Of a DNA stretch of 24,937 nucleotides, positions 1-7,174 are shown piece after piece. Each line of letters begins with the position of its first letter. Position 1 is the first letter of the stretch. The position numbers and the translations under genes were made by a program. The notes beneath the pieces are model-generated. The model did not search any database. It was not told the DNA's origin and saw only the letters and a list, made by a program, of their open reading frames with translations. Source of the DNA: JAAYRG01 sp964643255 (GTDB lineage Bacteria; Bacillota; Clostridia; Lachnospirales; Lachnospiraceae); assembly GCA_964643255.1 (NCBI GenBank), contig CAZXSM010000027.1, positions 1 to 24,937 of the forward strand. The letters run 5' to 3'.

Positions 1-1103
1 GTCTCTTCCTCAGTCTCTTCTTCGTTCTCCTCTTCTGTCTCTTCCTCATCCTCTATTGGAGTAGGAGTAGGAGTAGGCGTTGAAACATTACTAGGCCTAG
101 TCCTCCTAGTAGGAGCAGGCTTTAAGTCTTTAGGATCAACAACAAAGTCTTTTATATTATCATATGTAATTCCATTATAAAAAAGCGGATCTATTTCAAA
201 GTCATGATATTCTTCTAAGGTCAATTCGTTTTCATATAAATATGTAGCGAGCTCTTCCCCAACATATCTTATATGCCATGGTTCGTAGGAATAACCTGTA
301 ACTTTTTCCTTACCTTCTGGATAACGTATTATGTACCCATATGTATGTGCATTATCAGCTAACCACTCACCCTCTGGTGTCTGACCAAACTTCTTAACTA
401 ATAAGTAAGATGCAGATTGGGTTGATACATCCATTGCTAATCCAGTTTGATGTTCACTACTTCCTGGCATAGCTGAAACTCTTAAGGTTGATTCTAGTCC
501 ATTCTTTCGAACATTATAAGCAAATATTGAGTACTGTCTTTTATAAGAACGATATCCCGAAACTGCTCGTAACTGTAAACCTTCTTCTCTTGAAGCCTCA
601 AACAAGTTTTCAAGAGCATCAGCAGCTTCCTTTCTCATAAGTTTCTTTTCTTGATAAGAACTAAATGAAAACTTTATATCAGGGACAACTAAATCTTCCG
701 GTTCATAGTCTTCAGGTAAAAATATTTGTTTATTAACAAGAACATCTATACTTTCTGGGTTTTTAGCAATCATCTTTTTCTTCGATCTAGGTATGACCTT
801 TTTAACCTCCTCTTCCTTAATATCACTTTCCTCTTCATACTCTTCTTGGTCATCAGCCACTACATTTGTCAACATCTTATCTTTAGCTGAATTAACGTTG
901 GAAAAAGCTTGGGAAGATAAATCTGGCTCCCTTATCTGATGGAGAATTGTAAAGGCAACAAGTGCTGCAGCTGCTACCGTAATTACAAGTCTTCTCCTTT
1001 TTCTTTTTTTAATTTTATGGCTTTTACTTGCCCTTTGATTTAAACTTTCATATTCTTCATCTTCAATGAAGTAAAAGTTTTCTTGGTCTTCATACTTGTT
1101 CAT
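1..1103 (-). CDS. Membrane-anchored D-alanyl-D-alanine carboxypeptidase, M15 (VanY/DacY) family, 3' end outside window
   Basis: Zinc D,D-carboxypeptidase predicted to trim the terminal D-Ala of peptidoglycan stem peptides outside the membrane. The 367 visible residues show a basic cytoplasmic N-terminus, one membrane segment at about 39-54, a charged linker, and the peptidase domain at about 125-300. Seen motifs are SGYRS (182-186), S-x-H-x-x-G-x-A-x-D with zinc ligands His218 and Asp225, and EPWHIRYVG from 274 with catalytic Glu274 and zinc ligand His277. After the domain come an Arg/Pro stretch, four Thr-Pro pairs (342-349) and a Glu-rich tail that continues past base 1, so the stop codon is not visible. 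AGAGGT precedes the ATG at 1101-1103. It starts 51 bases after the purine nucleoside phosphorylase stop and is probably co-transcribed with it. The family call is firm; the role of the acidic tail is unknown. Confidence 0.9.
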   Translation of the reverse strand, partial: MNKYEDQENFYFIEDEEYESLNQRASKSHKIKKRKRRRLVITVAAAALVAFTILHQIREPDLSSQAFSNVNSAKDKMLTNVVADDQEEYEEESDIKEEEVKKVIPRSKKKMIAKNPESIDVLVNKQIFLPEDYEPEDLVVPDIKFSFSSYQEKKLMRKEAADALENLFEASREEGLQLRAVSGYRSYKRQYSIFAYNVRKNGLESTLRVSAMPGSSEHQTGLAMDVSTQSASYLLVKKFGQTPEGEWLADNAHTYGYIIRYPEGKEKVTGYSYEPWHIRYVGEELATYLYENELTLEEYHDFEIDPLFYNGITYDNIKDFVVDPKDLKPAPTRRTRPSNVSTPTPTPTPIEDEEETEEENEEETEEE

Positions 1104-1154
1104 TAAATATACCTCTTAGCCTAATCATTTAAACAAGTTGTTTAAATTGTTTTT

Positions 1155-1988
1155 CTAAAGTTTCTTACCAATATTAGTAACAGCTTGGGTTACTAACTTT
1201 GCAAATGATTTTGCAACCCTATCTGCTGTTTCCTGAACTTCAATATGGTCTAATTTCTCTGTAGTCATTCCTGCTGCCATATTAGTTATGCAAGATATTC
1301 CACACACCTTCATGCCCATATGATTAGCAGCCATAGCTTCACATGCCGTGCTCATTCCTGCTGCATCTGCTCCAATTGTTCTTGCCATTTTAATTTCTTG
1401 AGGTGTTTCATAATTAGGGCCAGTAAATTGTATATAAACGCCTTCTTGAATAGGTAGGTCTAAATCTTTTGCACTACTACGAATTATATCTTGCAGTTCC
1501 AAATTATATACATTACTCATATCTGGGAATCTAGCACCAAGCTCTTCAATGTTTTCACCAATTAAAGGAGATGGAACAAAGGTTGATATATGATCTCTAA
1601 TAAGCATTAAATCTCCCTCTTTAAAGTCGTGATTTATGCCACCTGCTGCATTTGTTAAAAAGAGTACCTTAGCTCCCATTAGTTTCATAAGTCGCACAGG
1701 AAGAACAACATCAGACATATCATAACCTTCATAATAATGAACTCTTCCTTGCATTATAACAACAGCTACCTCATTTACATAACCAAATACGAATCTACCT
1801 TTGTGTCCTGATACTGTTGACCTTGGAAAACCATCAATCTCGCTATAGTCTAAAGTTTCTCTAATATCAATTGTATCTGCATAGTCTCCTAAACCTGATC
1901 CTAAAATTAATGCTACTTCAGGTTTAAATGTAATTTTCTCTTCTATGCTTTTATAACAATTTTGTAATTTTTCATATACTGGATTCAT
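1155..1988 (-). CDS. punA: Purine nucleoside phosphorylase (trimeric, 6-oxopurine type)
   Basis: Cytoplasmic enzyme of purine salvage that phosphorolyses inosine or guanosine (and deoxy forms) to the base and (deoxy)ribose 1-phosphate. At 277 residues it matches the length of the homotrimeric family. Seen motifs are the phosphate-binding GSGLGD (30-35) and SGHKG (60-64), HYYEGY (84-89), LTNAAGGIN (111-119), GPNYETPQE with base-contacting Glu194, GMST around Met212, and CITNMAAG with Asn236. The Glu/Asn pair is the signature of 6-oxopurine specificity. GAAGGAG precedes the ATG. It is the first gene of a pair with the downstream D,D-carboxypeptidase. In Bacillus the orthologue pupG also sits beside a D,D-carboxypeptidase gene (dacF), although of a different peptidase family. 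Whether the operon continues left cannot be seen. Confidence 0.95.
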   Translation of the reverse strand: MNPVYEKLQNCYKSIEEKITFKPEVALILGSGLGDYADTIDIRETLDYSEIDGFPRSTVSGHKGRFVFGYVNEVAVVIMQGRVHYYEGYDMSDVVLPVRLMKLMGAKVLFLTNAAGGINHDFKEGDLMLIRDHISTFVPSPLIGENIEELGARFPDMSNVYNLELQDIIRSSAKDLDLPIQEGVYIQFTGPNYETPQEIKMARTIGADAAGMSTACEAMAANHMGMKVCGISCITNMAAGMTTEKLDHIEVQETADRVAKSFAKLVTQAVTNIGKKL

Positions 1989-2083
1989 AATATTTTATTT
2001 CTCCTTCTTATTATGTTTGTAAATTTTTATATAATATATTTTTCATTTAATTTAAGTGTTTTTTTATTTCATTCTTATATAAC

Positions 2084-2113
2084 ATTATAACATACTGTTA
2101 TTCCTAATAGTAA
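2084..2113 (-). promoter_or_regulatory. Probable sigma-A promoter of the punA operon, extended -10
   Basis: On the minus strand TTACTA (2108-2113) is followed after 18 bases by TATAAT (2084-2089), with TG one base before the -10 hexamer (extended -10). It lies about 95 bases before the punA start. The -35 is weak, so the call rests mainly on the perfect extended -10. An inverted repeat overlaps it. Confidence 0.5.
2087..2101. promoter_or_regulatory. Candidate operator: inverted repeat ATAACA-N3-TGTTAT
   Basis: Perfect 6-base arms around a 3-base spacer, covering part of the -10 and the adjoining spacer of the punA promoter. That is a typical repressor position. The cognate regulator is unknown, and short AT-rich palindromes also arise by chance. 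Confidence 0.35.
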
Positions 2114-2148
2114 GATTTTTAAAAAATGTTACTACTTTTTTAAAATCT
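2113..2148. repeat. AT-rich inverted repeat between two divergent promoters
   Basis: AGATTTT-T-AAAAAA (2113-2126) pairs with TTTTTTAAAATCT (2136-2148), giving 13 pairs with one bulged T. It separates the punA promoter from the promoters of the plus-strand O-acetylation operon. No T-tract follows, so it is not a typical terminator. Its A/T tracts could act as an UP element for the promoter just to the right. Confidence 0.4.
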
Positions 2149-2150
2149 AG

Positions 2151-2178
2151 TGTCACATTTCTCTCTTTTATGGCATCA
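2151..2178 (+). promoter_or_regulatory. Candidate ECF-type promoter of the MBOAT-SGNH-sigma-RsiV operon
   Basis: TGTCAC (2151-2156) and GCATCA (2173-2178) are 16 bases apart, a spacing usual for ECF promoters, with A/T tracts upstream. The operon encodes its own ECF factor, and such operons are normally autoregulated, which is why I looked here. Neither hexamer matches the Bacillus SigV type (TGAAAC / CGTC) well, so this is tentative. Confidence 0.35.
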
Positions 2179-2185
2179 TATATAG

Positions 2186-2213
2186 TAGACATACAAATAA
2201 AATAATATATAAT
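2186..2213 (+). promoter_or_regulatory. Candidate sigma-A promoter of the MBOAT operon
   Basis: TAGACA (2186-2191), a 16-base spacer and a perfect TATAAT (2208-2213), about 36 bases before the chosen MBOAT start. It could give basal expression next to the ECF-type promoter. The region is very AT-rich, so the chance of a false match is real. Confidence 0.45.
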
Positions 2214-2249
2214 AATAGCACATACAATAAATTATTGGGAGGTATGCTT

Positions 2250-3665
2250 ATGGTTTTTTCTAGTCTTGAATTTATATTTATTTTCCTTCCCTTGTTTTTA
2301 ATTATTTATTACATAATTCCTAACAAATTCAAAAATCTATGGATTTTAATAGCTAGTATAGCTTTTTACATATACGGTACACTTGATAATCCTCTACACA
2401 TACTTTTATTATTAGTATCAGTAGTAATTAATTATGTACTTGGGCTTGCTATGAAGAATTTTTCAAGGCATAAAAAACCATGGCTAATAATAGGTCTCTT
2501 TTTTAATTTTGCTTGGCTAATACTCTTTAAATATGCAGATTTTATATTTGTTAATATTAATCAGCTTATTGACACCATATGGCCCTATGCAGATTTTAGC
2601 TTCCCACTATTTAATCTAATTCTTCCTATTGGACTAAGTTTTTATACATTTACAGTTGTTTCTTATCTTGTTGATGTATATAGGGGAGATATTGAAGCCG
2701 AAAGGTCTCTAATTAATCTTGCTACATACATCTGTATGTTCCCTAAATTAATTTCTGGACCAATAGTTACTTATGGGCAAATTAAAGACGATTTATATGG
2801 GAGAAACCATACTTTAGATAATTTTAATGAAGGTCTTAAGATCTTTACTGTTGGCCTAGGTTATAAAGTGATTTTAGCTAACCAAATCGGAAACCTATGG
2901 AATGATATTGGCTCTATCGGTTATGAGAGCATCTCAACTCCCCTTGCCTGGATGGGGATTGTGGGCTTTAGCTTGCAACTATATTTTGACTTTTATGGAT
3001 ATTCTTTAATGGCAATTGGCCTAGGTATGCTTTTAGGCTTTAAGCTTCCTTCTAATTTTGAACATCCTTATTTAACAAGAAGTATGACTGAGTTTTGGAG
3101 GAAATGGCATATAACTTTAGGGGCTTGGTTTAGGAATTACATATATATTCCTCTTGGTGGTAATCGTAAAGGTAAATTAAGAACAGTCTTTAATTTGCTA
3201 ATTGTATGGCTTTTAACAGGTTTGTGGCATGGAGCTAACTGGAATTTTGTTTTATGGGGATTGCTTCTATTTATAATACTAACTGTTGAAAAGGCTGGTT
3301 TAAAGAAAATACTTGATAAATATAAAGTTATTGGTCATGCTTATATGATATTATTTATTCCTTTAACTTGGCTTATATTTGTAATAACAGATCTTTCACA
3401 AATAGGAATCTACCTAGGAAGACTGTTTCCATTCTTTAACACAGCTCATACTAATGTTTTTGTCCATGATTATATAAAATATGGGAAAACCTATGGTCTT
3501 TTACTTATTATAGGCATTATATTTTGCACAAAGCTTCCTATTAAATTTTATAAAAGATTCAAAGACAACATTTTGCTTACTACAATTTTATTAATAATCT
3601 TTTGGCTTTCTATTTACTTAATATACATTGGTCGTAATGACCCATTTTTATATTTCAGGTTTTAG
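2250..3665 (+). CDS. MBOAT-family membrane O-acyltransferase (AlgI/PatA/DltB-like)
   Basis: Polytopic membrane protein predicted to pass acetyl groups across the membrane for O-acetylation of peptidoglycan or another surface polymer. The 471 residues are mostly hydrophobic helices. The hallmark block is at about 279-331: MTEFWRKWHITL with His287, then YIYIPLGGNRKG, then LLTGLWHGANWN with the invariant catalytic His327. The frame is open from a TTG at 2235, but GGGAGG (2237-2242) lies 7 bases before the ATG at 2250 and only 1 base before the ATG at 2244. I therefore start at 2250, giving MVFSSLEF, the usual N-terminus of the AlgI branch. It is the first gene of a four-gene operon, 12 bases before its SGNH partner. 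The acylated polymer is inferred from the neighbouring RsiV-like gene, not seen. Confidence 0.9.
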   Translation: MVFSSLEFIFIFLPLFLIIYYIIPNKFKNLWILIASIAFYIYGTLDNPLHILLLLVSVVINYVLGLAMKNFSRHKKPWLIIGLFFNFAWLILFKYADFIFVNINQLIDTIWPYADFSFPLFNLILPIGLSFYTFTVVSYLVDVYRGDIEAERSLINLATYICMFPKLISGPIVTYGQIKDDLYGRNHTLDNFNEGLKIFTVGLGYKVILANQIGNLWNDIGSIGYESISTPLAWMGIVGFSLQLYFDFYGYSLMAIGLGMLLGFKLPSNFEHPYLTRSMTEFWRKWHITLGAWFRNYIYIPLGGNRKGKLRTVFNLLIVWLLTGLWHGANWNFVLWGLLLFIILTVEKAGLKKILDKYKVIGHAYMILFIPLTWLIFVITDLSQIGIYLGRLFPFFNTAHTNVFVHDYIKYGKTYGLLLIIGIIFCTKLPIKFYKRFKDNILLTTILLIIFWLSIYLIYIGRNDPFLYFRF

Positions 3666-3677
3666 GGGGGTTATATT

Positions 3678-4634
3678 ATGAAGAAAATAATTACATATTC
3701 ATATACCATTTTGCTTATATTAACTTGTGCTATAGCATTTCCAGCTATTGTACGCGAAGTTACTAAGCAGGAAGAGGATAGCCTTCCTGTAGTTCAAACA
3801 ATTGATGATAATACTGATAATAATAGCAATCAGACTACTGAAGATAATACAGATAGTACTAATAATCAAGTTACTGAAGATAGTAACAATGAATCTACTA
3901 GTCAAACAAATAATCAAAATGTTGATAGCCCTACTAGTCAATCTACCGAAACTAGTAGTGAAGCCCAATCTACAGCAACTAACCCCTCTGAATTAGATGG
4001 GCAAGAAGAAATTTCTTCTACTACCGATGATGATAAGACCATATATACATTTACCACCGTATCACCTGAATATTTCAATGATGCTTTATTTATAGGTGAT
4101 TCTAGAACCATAGGGCTTTATGAGTACGGAAAACTTAATAATGCTACATACTTTGCACTTAGTGGTTTAAATGTCTATGAAGTATTTACCGAGTTAGTCT
4201 CTGTCCCTAATGTTGGCAAGGTTTCTCTTTTTTCTCTCCTTGAAGAAAAACAATATGGCAAAATATATATTATGCTTGGAATTAATGAATTAGGATATAA
4301 CTTTGATACTACTGTTAATAAATATAAAAGCATGGTAGAAGCAATTCAGGAAAAACAGCCTAATGCAATTATTTATTTACAAGCAAATCTGCATGTAACG
4401 AAAAGTAGATCTGATTCAGATAGCATTTATAACAATAATAACATTAATAAATTTAATTTGACTCTTGCTGATATGGTTGACAATCAAACTAGTTTTTATC
4501 TTGATGTTAATGAAATCTTCGATGATGAAAATGGGCATTTAGACAGTTCATATACCAGTGATGATACTCATGTGCTAGGAAAACATTACGCTGATTGGTG
4601 TGATTGGCTTGCCACAAAGGCTATTGTTAAATAA
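3678..4634 (+). CDS. Membrane-anchored SGNH/GDSL hydrolase-fold protein, likely O-acetyl transfer partner of the MBOAT protein
   Basis: Predicted extracytoplasmic acetyltransferase or esterase that would take acetyl groups delivered by the MBOAT protein (the PatA/PatB and AlgI/AlgJ principle). The 318 residues have an N-terminal hydrophobic anchor (about 5-24), a Ser/Thr/Asn/Gln/Asp-rich linker (about 40-118), and an SGNH domain (about 130-318). Motifs are FIGDSR with nucleophile Ser142, block III in the form LGINE (200-204), and the C-terminal D-x-x-H pair Asp295/His298. Cys17 does not sit in a good lipobox, so an uncleaved anchor or signal peptide is more likely than a lipoprotein. A run of G (3665-3670) serves as ribosome binding site. 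The sigma gene follows after 21 bases. Fold and catalytic residues are clear; transferase versus esterase activity is inferred from context. Confidence 0.85.
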   Translation: MKKIITYSYTILLILTCAIAFPAIVREVTKQEEDSLPVVQTIDDNTDNNSNQTTEDNTDSTNNQVTEDSNNESTSQTNNQNVDSPTSQSTETSSEAQSTATNPSELDGQEEISSTTDDDKTIYTFTTVSPEYFNDALFIGDSRTIGLYEYGKLNNATYFALSGLNVYEVFTELVSVPNVGKVSLFSLLEEKQYGKIYIMLGINELGYNFDTTVNKYKSMVEAIQEKQPNAIIYLQANLHVTKSRSDSDSIYNNNNINKFNLTLADMVDNQTSFYLDVNEIFDDENGHLDSSYTSDDTHVLGKHYADWCDWLATKAIVK

Positions 4635-4655
4635 AACGTCAGGAGATAGATACCT

Positions 4656-5153
4656 ATGAAATACACAAAAGATTGGTTTGTGGAAAATATTCATCTGTGC
4701 CAATCAGGCCTTTACGGGCTTGCTATATCTATACTACGAAATGAAGAAGATGCAAAAGATGCTGTTGCAGAAAGCATTTATAAAGCATTTTATAATATAG
4801 AAAACTTAAGAGATCCATATAAATTCAAACCATGGATCATGAAAATACTTACTAATACTGTTTATGAGATGATAAGGGAAAGAGAGTATACAGAAAATAT
4901 AGATAATTACAACAATACTCTCGAAAGCCCACATCCCGTTGATATAAGTACAAAAATCACTTTATGGGATGCTGTACAGTCACTGGGAGAATTATATAGT
5001 CCTCTTGTAATCTTGTTTTACTACGAGGAAATACCCATTAAAGAAATTGCTAAAATTCTTGATATTACTCCTGTTACTGCAAGAAAAAGACTTTCTAGGG
5101 CTAGAAAAAAATTAAGGATAATATTAGAAGGTAAGGAGGTTTCAAATGAATAA
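4656..5153 (+). CDS. ECF-subfamily RNA polymerase sigma factor (SigV-like by context)
   Basis: Alternative sigma factor of 165 residues with region 2 at about 18-78 (the DAKDAVAESIYKAF helix and the FKPWIMKI segment) and region 4 at about 105-157 (helix-turn-helix IPIKEIAKILDITPVTARKRLSRARKKL). There is no N- or C-terminal extension. AGGAG precedes the ATG at 10 bases. Its last codons overlap the start of the anti-sigma gene by 8 bases, typical of translational coupling. The adjacent anti-sigma factor has an RsiV-type ectodomain, so this is probably a functional counterpart of Bacillus SigV. I leave the symbol empty because orthology within the ECF family cannot be proved by eye. The likely target is its own operon, including the O-acetylation genes upstream. 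Confidence 0.9.
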   Translation: MKYTKDWFVENIHLCQSGLYGLAISILRNEEDAKDAVAESIYKAFYNIENLRDPYKFKPWIMKILTNTVYEMIREREYTENIDNYNNTLESPHPVDISTKITLWDAVQSLGELYSPLVILFYYEEIPIKEIAKILDITPVTARKRLSRARKKLRIILEGKEVSNE

Positions 5154-6033
5154 ATTTGATGAGGAATTATTTCACATGGCTAAAGATGTGCCTATAGAAG
5201 TTCCCCCAAATGTATCTAATAAAATCGATGAGGTTCTGGTAACATTACCAGATACCAAAATATATGAGCCAAAGAATTCCCTTCCGACTCTTAATCCTAG
5301 AGTAGTAGCTGCTTGTATTGGTCTTGTCCTATTTTTAATACCAAATATGTTTCCTACTTTAGCACACTCAATGGATAATATTCCAGTCTTAGGAGATATC
5401 ATCAAAATAATTACTATACGAGATATTGATTACAATGATGGAAATCATATTATCGATGTGGAGGTCCCTTCTGTAGGGATAGAGGATATAAATGGTAATA
5501 TAGTTAATGAGGAAGTAAGTAGTTTTATTAATGCAGATATTAATGAACTTGTAACAACTTTATTAGATGAATTTAATAGTGAGTATATAGGTAAAGAAGG
5601 ATATGGCTCCTTAAATATTCATTATGATGTTGTTACTAATAGTGATACTTGGTTCACTCTTCGCATTACTGTCTTGGAAACATCAGGAAGTAGCAATACC
5701 TTTTATAAGTTTTATCATATTGATAAGTTTAAAGGGGATATCCTTTCTTTATCAGATTTGTTTATAGAAGATTCTGGGTATATTGAGATTATTAGCGATG
5801 AAATATATAGGCAAATGACTTTACAAATGGAGAATGATGATTCAGCTTCCTATTGGATAGGCGATGCATATCCTGAAGAAAAAATTTATTTAATCAAAGG
5901 AAATCAAAATTTTTATATCTCAGAAAGAGATAACATTGTAATTGTTTTTGATAAATATGAAGTTGCTCCAGGTATGATGGGGTGTCCTGAATTTGAAATT
6001 AGCAAAGACTTATATATTGATTACTTGAAATAA
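5146..6033 (+). CDS. RsiV-like membrane anti-sigma factor with DUF3298-type ectodomain
   Basis: Single-pass inhibitor of the preceding ECF sigma factor. Of 295 residues, about 1-50 are cytoplasmic, about 52-70 are a membrane helix, and the rest is extracytoplasmic. The C-terminal part has the hallmarks of the RsiV/PdaC fold: FYHIDKFKGDILSLSDLFI (about 189-207) and FDKYEVAPGMMGCPEFEI (about 268-285). In Bacillus subtilis and Clostridioides difficile RsiV binds lysozyme directly and is then cleaved first by signal peptidase. Here T-L-A at 71-73, just after the helix, is a plausible signal-peptidase site. It is the last gene of the operon, followed within 6 bases by the terminator hairpin. Topology and domain are seen; lysozyme as the ligand is inferred from the family. 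Confidence 0.85.
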   Translation: MNKFDEELFHMAKDVPIEVPPNVSNKIDEVLVTLPDTKIYEPKNSLPTLNPRVVAACIGLVLFLIPNMFPTLAHSMDNIPVLGDIIKIITIRDIDYNDGNHIIDVEVPSVGIEDINGNIVNEEVSSFINADINELVTTLLDEFNSEYIGKEGYGSLNIHYDVVTNSDTWFTLRITVLETSGSSNTFYKFYHIDKFKGDILSLSDLFIEDSGYIEIISDEIYRQMTLQMENDDSASYWIGDAYPEEKIYLIKGNQNFYISERDNIVIVFDKYEVAPGMMGCPEFEISKDLYIDYLK

Positions 6034-6038
6034 ATAAT

Positions 6039-6084
6039 AGGACGCTTACTTTAGAAGTATCATATCAATGTAAGCGTCCTTTTT
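6039..6084. terminator. Intrinsic terminator of the sigma/RsiV operon, possibly bidirectional
   Basis: AGGACGCTTAC (6039-6049) pairs perfectly with GTAAGCGTCCT (6070-6080) around a 20-base loop. On the plus strand four more T follow. On the minus strand the bases after the stem are also T-rich (ATTATTTATTT), so it may also end the rubrerythrin transcript arriving from the right. Confidence 0.85.
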
Positions 6085-6130
6085 AGAGTTTATTTATTGG
6101 ATATTATCAATTTTATATATATTAAACAAA

Positions 6131-6793
6131 TTAGTAGTTTTCTGCACGAACTTCAAAGAATGCTTGTGCATAACCGCAAGTTGGACATACATCTGGAGAT
6201 TTTTTACCCATAACAAGATGTCCACAAACACGGCATTCCCACATAGTTTCTTCACTCTTTTCGAAAACTTGTTGCATTTGAACATTACCTAGTAAATCAC
6301 GATAACGTTTTTCATGTGCTTTTTCAATTGCAGCAACTTTACGGAACTTATCTGCCATCTCTGGGAAACCTTCATCCTCCGCTTCTTTAGCCATGCGATC
6401 ATACATGTCTGTCCATTCATAGTTTTCACCTTTAGCGGCTTCTAAAAGATTCGTAGCTGTATCACCTATTCCACCTAGTGCTTCAAACCACATGCGAGCA
6501 TGTTCCTGTTCATTTCTTGCTGTTGTCTCAAATATTGCAGCTATTTGATCATAACCTTCATTTCTTGCTACATTTGCGAAGTATGTATATTTACCTCTTG
6601 CCATAGACTCGCCTGCAAATGCCTCTTCTAAGTTCTTTTCAGTTTTTGTTCCTGCATATTTGCTAAGAGTCCCTTCTTCTTCTTTTACTTCTACAAAAAC
6701 AGAAGCTGGTTGGTTACATCTTGGACATTTAAAGTCATCTGAAAGTTCACCTTCATGAATGTAACCACATACAGTACAACGATACTTTTTCAT
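6131..6793 (-). CDS. rbr: Rubrerythrin with rubredoxin-like domains at both ends
   Basis: Cytoplasmic non-haem iron peroxidase for peroxide detoxification in anaerobes. The 220 residues have three parts: an N-terminal rubredoxin-like domain (Cys6, Cys9, Cys23, Cys26), a ferritin-like diiron domain (about 45-172), and a C-terminal rubredoxin domain (Cys187, Cys190, Cys203, Cys206). Diiron ligands are visible in AGESMAR (Glu62), ARNEQEHAR (Glu95, His98), the acidic cluster at 137-141, and AIEKAH (Glu157, His160). Classical rubrerythrin has only the C-terminal rubredoxin and the reverse type only the N-terminal one; this protein has both. GGAGG lies 7 bases before the ATG. It is monocistronic by its neighbours' orientation, and a PerR-box-like site lies 62 bases upstream. 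Confidence 0.95.
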   Translation of the reverse strand: MKKYRCTVCGYIHEGELSDDFKCPRCNQPASVFVEVKEEEGTLSKYAGTKTEKNLEEAFAGESMARGKYTYFANVARNEGYDQIAAIFETTARNEQEHARMWFEALGGIGDTATNLLEAAKGENYEWTDMYDRMAKEAEDEGFPEMADKFRKVAAIEKAHEKRYRDLLGNVQMQQVFEKSEETMWECRVCGHLVMGKKSPDVCPTCGYAQAFFEVRAENY

Positions 6794-6854
6794 TTGAAAT
6801 CCTCCATATTTTTATTATTATTTAATTATTTGCTATCAAGCAATCATTTCTAGT

Positions 6855-6869
6855 ATATCATAATTATAA
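6855..6869 (-). promoter_or_regulatory. Candidate PerR box upstream of rubrerythrin
   Basis: The minus strand reads TTATAATTATGATAT, matching 12 of the 14 specified bases of the Bacillus PerR consensus TTATAATnATTATAA. It lies 62 bases before the rubrerythrin start. PerR represses rubrerythrin-type genes in clostridia (established). The AT-rich background makes chance matches fairly likely. Confidence 0.4.
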
Positions 6870-7145
6870 GAACAATACCAGTAATGATTACTATTATTGT
6901 CTGCTTTTTTGATAGATTATGATTTTAAATCTTATTTTTAAATATCTTATAATGCTTTTATTTGATGTTTCTAACCTATATATATAATATATCATAGTAA
7001 ATATACTTTTTAAAGATTTCCCTCGCCTTGTTTATATTAATTTAATAATTATTTTTTCACTTAAATACCTATATAAATCGCTAAATTATAGCCTTTTTTG
7101 GCTAATCCGACTAGTTTTGCATTGATTTTTAGTGTTAGCTGTCAA

Positions 7146-7174
7146 TTGAATATTTCTATATGTTAACATATAAT
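7146..7174 (+). promoter_or_regulatory. Sigma-A promoter of the CapA-family gene, with a palindrome over the -10
   Basis: TTGAAT (7146-7151), a 17-base spacer and TATAAT (7169-7174), about 50 bases before the start codon. A perfect 16-base palindrome, TATATGTTAACATATA (7157-7172), covers the downstream spacer and the -10. This is where a repressor dimer would block polymerase. Confidence 0.7.

Noticed and set aside
3678..3730. Lipoprotein signal for the SGNH protein (Cys17)
   Set aside because: Residues before the cysteine (Ile-Leu-Thr) do not fit a lipobox, and the mature protein would start within the hydrophobic stretch.
3720..3968. Open frame opposite the SGNH gene linker
   Set aside because: It is produced by the low-complexity Asn/Thr/Ser-rich linker of the real gene, has no ribosome binding site and no family signature.
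6094..6285. 63-codon frame overlapping the 3' end of rubrerythrin
   Set aside because: Same strand, different frame from a certain gene; composition is not protein-like and there is no translation signal.
7088..7103. Small TAGCC-T6-GGCTA hairpin upstream of the CapA-family gene as a terminator
   Set aside because: Only five pairs, the T run is in the loop rather than after the stem, and no gene ends nearby.
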